Of a stretch of 64,000 bases of DNA, positions 59,253-64,000 are shown piece by piece. Made by a program: the position numbers and the translations under genes. The number at the start of each line of letters is the position of its first letter. Positions within the stretch are counted from its first letter, which is position 1. The notes beneath the pieces are model-generated. The model was not told where the DNA came from and made no database searches. It saw nothing but the letters and a program-made list of their open reading frames with translations. The DNA is from Schizophyllum amplum (lineage: Eukaryota; Basidiomycota; Agaricomycetes; Agaricales; Schizophyllaceae). The stretch lies in contig VDMD01000003.1 of assembly GCA_007026445.1 (NCBI GenBank), positions 1,984,001 to 2,048,000 on the forward strand, in the 5' to 3' direction.

Positions 59253-60523
59253 ATTAGAGCACGGATACTGGTCAAATATAAACTTGCGTGTCCGTCTTCT
59301 TGGCTGGTAGCGACGCTGTGGGCCAAGGCGTGGCAGCGGTGGCGTCGACGGGCTAAGCACCGGCAAATGCCGGCGTCGGTATAAGTAAGCGTCCGCCATC
59401 CAAACGCGACTTGTATTCCACCGTCACCACCTGGTCACCACTATCGACGTTCGCCACGAACTCGCTGACCTATCCTCCTCTCGTCCTCCTCCTGTCGTTC
59501 GGATAGCTGACGAGTGCCTTCGCTGACCTGACGATCAGTATGCGCAGTTTCACGTCTCTTGCCCGTGGATGACGTGTCAGTCGGCGGACTCGTCGAGTCG
59601 TAATTCTTGCAATAAGTTTGAGGTGAGTATCATCCGTCTCTTCCGGCTGGCGTCGCTGTTTGTTTGACCTCTACTACCATTCAGATCGTCATGCAGCCTG
59701 GATGTATGATTGAGATGGGATGACACGGTGCGCTCCAACGTCCAATTTCTCACCATACAGTACTGACTCGGGTATCGTACCTTTTTAGCTTTCATGCGGC
59801 TTTCACGTATCTATCTGTTCACCTACCCCCACCCGCTATCCTTCAATTGTCCTCCAGTAGTGCTACTATAGATCATGCTCCCGCTCCCCTTGTAGCTTAG
59901 TACACGTCCGAAATACATTGTGCTTCCATCATCATCCAGAATATGTTTAGGGAGCCGTTGTTGCCGACAGGCAACATTTCTGTGCTAGAACGTCGGGTTC
60001 GTGAAAAAGCATGCCCGAAGACTTTTATGGAGGAGCTAATGCAAGACTTGCCCCGATCTGTCGAACGGTAATGTATGCAAGTTCTGCCCACACGTTCAGG
60101 CATTGCGTAGGAAACCTCCAAGCTGTTCTCGGTAAGGCATAAATATCCTTGACCACGACGATGGTATATCGCGTCTTTAGGCATCTTGACTGGTGAAAAT
60201 GCATGGTTTCCCTTCCCCTGCACGAGGTGAAAGCATGCAATGACACCTAATTTCTGTTGTCGTCATTTGCGAAGCACATAATATCATGGCAATAATATAT
60301 TATGTGTCTGAGGTGAAAAAGCACGATAGCTTATGCAACTGTAGGGGGTGGCATTTTCCCGATGGAGGCGCGCAGCCGCGTCTGCGAAACAATTCATGTA
60401 TATGCATATAAGTACAAGTATTTAGGCCAAATACAAGCAAAGGAGCACAAATCGACTTCTGCGTAGTCGTTGACGTGGTTTGCGAGCGAACGACGCCCGA
60501 CGGCGACCCCGACGCGCTGCCCA
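59253..60523. other. Gene-poor stretch, right part of the nest
   Basis: A short minus frame (59897-60223) has protein-like pieces, including AWRFPTQCLNVWAELAYITV in an alternative frame (about 60040-60110), but no intact gene is seen. The phrase catcatcatccagaa near 59930 resembles the transposase sequence at about 53780, which may be chance. Confidence 0.35.
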
Positions 60524-61397
60524 CACGACAGACGTTGCCGAATTCGACGGCGGGGATAATCGTAGCGTTATGGGTTGATTTATGCTACATATTCCGAGAG
60601 TATATACATAACAAATCACCGCCGATGAAGACATGGGGAAATGAATTGTATTTCGGTAGCTGTTTGGTATGTATATCCAGTAAAAAACAAAAAGGCCCAT
60701 ATCTGGCCGAACACGGGACAAACCTGGGACAAACGCTGGCCGGACGCGTGACGGACGATGCCCGGCCGTGTGACGAACAAAGGGCGAACATGTGACGGAT
60801 GGTGGCCGAACGTGTAACGAATGCAGGTCGGACAGAGGCCGATCTTGGGAGCCGGACGCAGGCCCATGGCGTGACGTTGAACGGCGCCACGTTCTCTGGC
60901 GACATACGCCCTACACAGCGCGTGAACAAGCAATATTCTGCAAGGCAAACATTCAGGGCCGTCAAATTATACATACCGTTGAAGATTAGTTGTGTTTGGT
61001 GCACTGTATGGTGTACAACTCGCCAGAGAACGTGGTACCGTTTAACGTCACGCCATGGGCCTGCGTCCGGCTCCCAAGATCGGCCTCTGTCCGACCTGCA
61101 TTCGTTACACGTTCGCCACCATCCGTCACATGTTCGCCCTTTGTTCGTCACACGGCCGGGCATCGTCCGTCACGCGTCCGGCCAGCGTTTGTCCCAGGTT
61201 TGTCCCGTGTTCGGCCAGATATGGGCCTTTTTGTTTTTTACTGGATATACATACCAAACAGCTACCGAAATACAATTCATTTCCCCATGTCTTCATCGGC
61301 GGTGATTTGTTATGTATATACTCTCGGAATATGTAGCATAAATCAACCCATAACGCTACGATTATCCCCGCCGTCGAATTCGGCAACGTCTGTCGTG
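60524..61397. repeat. Large near-perfect palindrome (381-bp arms, 112-bp spacer)
   Basis: Arm 60524-60904 is repeated in inverted orientation at 61017-61397 with only a few mismatches, e.g. ggcgccgttcaac against ggtaccgtttaac near the inner ends. Both arms therefore encode the same spurious 100-codon frame on opposite strands. Near the inner end each arm contains short related words of the gtgacgga, tgtgacgaac and gtgtaacgaatg type. It is a foldback-type structure with no coding content. Confidence 0.9.
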
Positions 61398-61409
61398 CCA
61401 CGCACGTCA

Positions 61410-61496
61410 CTTTCATCGAAATTTCTCTAAGTCCCACAAAATCGTGGGAATTTCCTATCCTGTACTACTTCACGGTTGAGATCTCCCAGTCCCTCC
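61410..61496 (-). repeat. Right arm of a 21-kb-spaced inverted repeat
   Basis: Complement of 40396-40488. It begins 12 bp outside the palindrome arm. Confidence 0.7.
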
Positions 61497-61696
61497 CGCG
61501 GGGGTTCTTCTTATGCTCGACTTCCTTCCGCCCGATCAAGTCCGATGTCCGAATTCGTCCGACCGCCCGCCGCCGAAGGTGGCGGCCCCCCGCGCAGGAG
61601 GGACTGGTTCGAGTCTACAAGCTCGTACATACGCAGTAGATCCTTGCCGTTATAGTAGCTATACACGGCAGTCCATAACACGACAAGGGCTGTCGC

Positions 61697-62762
61697 CTAA
61701 AGTTCCGTAAAGGGGAAGCCTTCGAGCCGTACATCACGCACGCGGAAAACAGGTTCTTTGATTTTGAGCAGAGGATGATCCTTGGGATGACTATTCGCCA
61801 CAGCTTCGCATGCTGAGCAATGATCATAATCCGGACATTGCGGGTGCATGCACTTGTACCGAGGGCCCACAATCACGGTGCCGCATTCATCGCAATTTGC
61901 GCCGTGCAATTCATTGGCCTATCGAGCAGCGTCAGTTCGGGGGATAAGACACAGCCGACGATGCACACGACACTCACGAAGTCCTGTGGCAACGGGGGAG
62001 ATATGAAGGCAGGCAAGCACTCCTGCAGTCTCTGACATGCGAGGAAATGGCGGAGCATTGACGGCAGGTTTGCCACGACTTCGCGCACATCCCTGACGAG
62101 TCCATAAGTCTCCCAGCCCATACGCTTCCCGTCAGCCGGTGTAGGCGGCGCCGTGCGCATCACCAGCTCGTGATATGCGGCCGAAGTCCATGCTGCGTCC
62201 ATCTCCGCTCCTTGCGCGAGAACGATCTTGTCGACCGCGTCCCATTTGCGTTCCTGCATCGCGCGTCGCACCATGGTGAGCAAGTCGTCCATCTGCCAGC
62301 GATCCATCAACGTCATGAGACCGATGCATTCTTCCGCGGTGGCGGTATACAGGGGGGACGCCTCGGTCAGAGTGCATCTGAGAAATACACGATCAGCAGC
62401 GAGGAGGAAAGGATTAGACAGGTGGTCATACGGAGTGTATATGATGCGCAGGAGGAGGTCAAAGTCACAGGCATGGATGCCGTCCAGAACGATGGGATTC
62501 TCCTCGGACGCACCCTCGCCCTCGTTTGCTTGCGCGACAAGGAGCATATCCCTGAAGACCAGAGAATGGACGATGAGGAAGTGGGTGTGGACCGTGAAGA
62601 AGGTGTCTTCGACCTAATTGCATTCGCCATATTAGCATAGAATATCTTCAGAAGAGTAACTAATGCCCGCACCCGAAAGACTTTGACGCCCGTGTCCTCC
62701 ATGATGATTGTTCCCCGCTTCAACTGCGTTGTTGAGCCGCTCGCTTCCGAATTGGTAGACAT
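61697..62762 (-). CDS. BTB/POZ protein with C-terminal ZZ-type zinc finger
   Basis: Four exons (62673-62762, 62432-62613, 61978-62377, 61697-61918) with agreeing phases encode 297 residues. The short N-terminus has TQLKRGTIIMEDTGVKVF, like the BTB gene at 17427. The BTB fold runs from VEDTFFTVHTHFLIVHSLVF to CDFDLLLRIIYTP. A helical region follows. Exon 4 encodes a ZZ finger at about residues 228-275: CDECGTVIVGPRYKC, CPDYDHCSAC, then a downstream SHPKDHPLL with two His. ZZ domains bind Zn and usually contact protein N-termini or modified tails. The BTB-ZZ pairing suggests an adaptor that recognises a protein ligand through ZZ, possibly for Cullin-3. Exon 2 is 182 nt, as in the paralogue at 17427. 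Confidence 0.85.
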
Positions 62763-63151
62763 TTCGAGAGCAGCTCAGAACTCAAGATCGTCGTGAGATG
62801 TATCTCAGGATATAGAAGAGGATATAGAAGGCGCCTCGGCGGCGACACACAATGCAAGAGAACTGAGATGAAGGCGAGGGGGAAGATACGGATGGGCCGG
62901 AGACCGGACCGTACGTCAGATATGCGTGACGTCAGATACGCGATCATGTGACTTCTCAATGTCCACGTCTCGCCAGTGAAGCACTCGCTGGCCTGAACTT
63001 AGCCTGAGCCTCGGATGACAGACGTCGCGTTCACGATCATGTCGCTCATCGAGGAAAATTACAATAATGATACATTTGTTGTCGATCTAGGCGAACTTCC
63101 ACGATAGGTCCACCCACTGCAGGGCTGCGAGCCCAAATGCTCTATTCGTCC
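62763..63151. other. Intergenic region upstream of BTB-ZZ
   Basis: No gene seen. It is the promoter side of the BTB-ZZ gene and the 3' flank of the oxidoreductase. Confidence 0.5.
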
Positions 63152-64000
63152 CTAATGCATCATGGGCACAGTGGAGTCCGTCTTCCCTGACTCTACCCAC
63201 ATCTCTTCGACCGTCTGCTTTGGTGAAGCAAGCCGCTCTGGCGTAGGCTGGAAGCACTCGGGCAGACCCGTGGTCTCCCATGACTCGCCGCGCAACAAGG
63301 CGGCGATCCCGCGTGAACAGGTCATCGCGCGCGCCATACCTATCGCTTCGTTAGTTGTGCTTCTCATAAACGAAAAGGCGCATGCGCACCGTGTCCTGAG
63401 TGCCCGGCGCTGATGAAGGCACCTGGCTTCCCGTGGACAGCACCGACGTACGGGACAGCTGCGCGAGGACTGTTAGCCGCGACTCCGGTCATCGACAGGT
63501 CTGCACTTACCCTCCGGAGTGTACCCCATGATGCCAGTCCAGTCGACGAGGAGACCCTCGTTCAGCGCCTCCTCGCCCCAGCCGGTCATCGTCGTCTTCA
63601 TCACGCCACGCAGGTACTCAGTCAAGTCGGGGACCTTCTGGCTGTCGTCTGTGCAGCCAATGAGCTGCTCGACGGGGACCATCCACCGGCCGCCCCCAAC
63701 GATGATCGTCCCATCCTTCGGACGCTGGATCGTGTAGTCGAAGTTGTTCTGGCCACGGGACACTTAGCCCCCGTAGCAGGCAACGATGGGCGAAGGCAAA
63801 CTCACCACCCCATTCCGGTGCGAGTACGTGTGCGTGAGCATGTTCTTGCCCGAGAAGGGCTTCGTGGGAATGACCGCGGAGCACTGGCCGCGGTACGGCG
63901 CGATGCGGCCGAGGAACTCGGGGAGGAGCGTCGCCGTGAACGCATTCGTGCAGTAGACGACCTTCTCCGTGGTGATCGTCCCGCGGTCGGTCTGGATGGC
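63152..64000 (-). CDS. FAD-dependent oxidoreductase, DAO family (partial)
   Basis: Only the C-terminal part lies in the window; the N-terminal FAD-binding half is beyond position 64000. Exons 63806-64000 (open at its 5' end), 63511-63748, 63390-63458 and 63152-63339 have agreeing phases. Family signatures are VVYCTNAFTATLLPEFLGRI followed by APYRGQ, NNFDYTIQRPKDGTIIVGGG, WTGIMGYTPEAVPYVGAVHG, and the C-terminal FAD-contact segment GAFISAGHSGHGMARA. These match D-amino-acid-oxidase-like (DAO) enzymes that oxidise amines or amino acids with FAD. The substrate cannot be deduced. The last coding exon adds about 60 residues after the SGHGMARA motif, ending before a TAG at 63152. Confidence 0.85.

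Noticed and set aside
60475..61437. Pair of identical 100-codon frames on opposite strands
   Set aside because: Both are products of the palindrome; no conserved domain or codon signature.
61600..61630. ggttcgagtc, a possible tRNA B-box
   Set aside because: No A-box at proper spacing and no cloverleaf could be drawn around it.
1..64000. CRISPR arrays, bacterial operons or phage genes
   Set aside because: The window is intron-rich fungal nuclear DNA. Direct repeats found are minisatellites without unique spacers.

Overview
This window is nuclear DNA of a filamentous basidiomycete, most likely an Agaricomycete. Genes are broken by many short introns (about 45-70 bp, GT/GC..AG). The recognisable families fit that group: CFEM proteins, F-box families, BTB proteins, and Plavaka-type (KDZ superfamily) DNA transposases with DUF6698-like companion genes. 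No rRNA or tRNA was identified. Much of the left 32 kb is accessory sequence made of duplicated blocks, gene relics and minisatellites.

Layout. 0-7 kb: a decayed type-B carboxylesterase (minus) and the housekeeping gene for ribosomal protein eL31 (plus). 7-17 kb: a segmental duplication, with an F-box/zinc-finger gene (7311-8966) plus a divergent TATA-containing unit, repeated in truncated form at 15.2-17.1 kb. Carboxylesterase and short-chain dehydrogenase relics lie in or beside these blocks. 17.4-20.1 kb: a BTB gene (minus) and a CFEM cell-surface gene (plus). 20.7-23.4 kb: minisatellites, a dispersed 1.1 kb repeat and another dehydrogenase relic. 23.5-28.3 kb: a second full F-box/zinc-finger paralogue and a diverged third member. 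29.7-31.9 kb: a third copy of the dispersed repeat and a second CFEM gene. 34.7-40.3 kb: two unrelated F-box-like genes flanking a 596 bp TIR element.

40.4-61.5 kb is a three-level transposon nest. An outer Plavaka-type element carries a minus-strand transposase (55961 down to 52362), a divergent companion gene pair (56706-58150 and 58357-59252), and the last 22 codons of its transposase stranded at 41693-41763. The coding end is separated because a second Plavaka element (41764-52361), with its own transposase and DUF6698-like companion, inserted into the last exon. That second element was itself hit by a 3.2 kb TIR element (45550-48749), which splits its transposase. The right border of the nest holds a 381 bp-arm palindrome and one arm of a roughly 90 bp inverted repeat whose partner is at 40.4 kb.

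61.7-64 kb: a BTB gene homologous to the one at 17.4 kb but with a C-terminal ZZ zinc finger, then the 3' part of a DAO-type FAD oxidoreductase that runs off the window. Three themes recur: local birth and death of F-box and BTB ubiquitin-adaptor-like genes, a CFEM pair, and transposon nesting. I could not run alignments. Exon models are hand-built from splice signals, reading-phase agreement and paralogue comparison.
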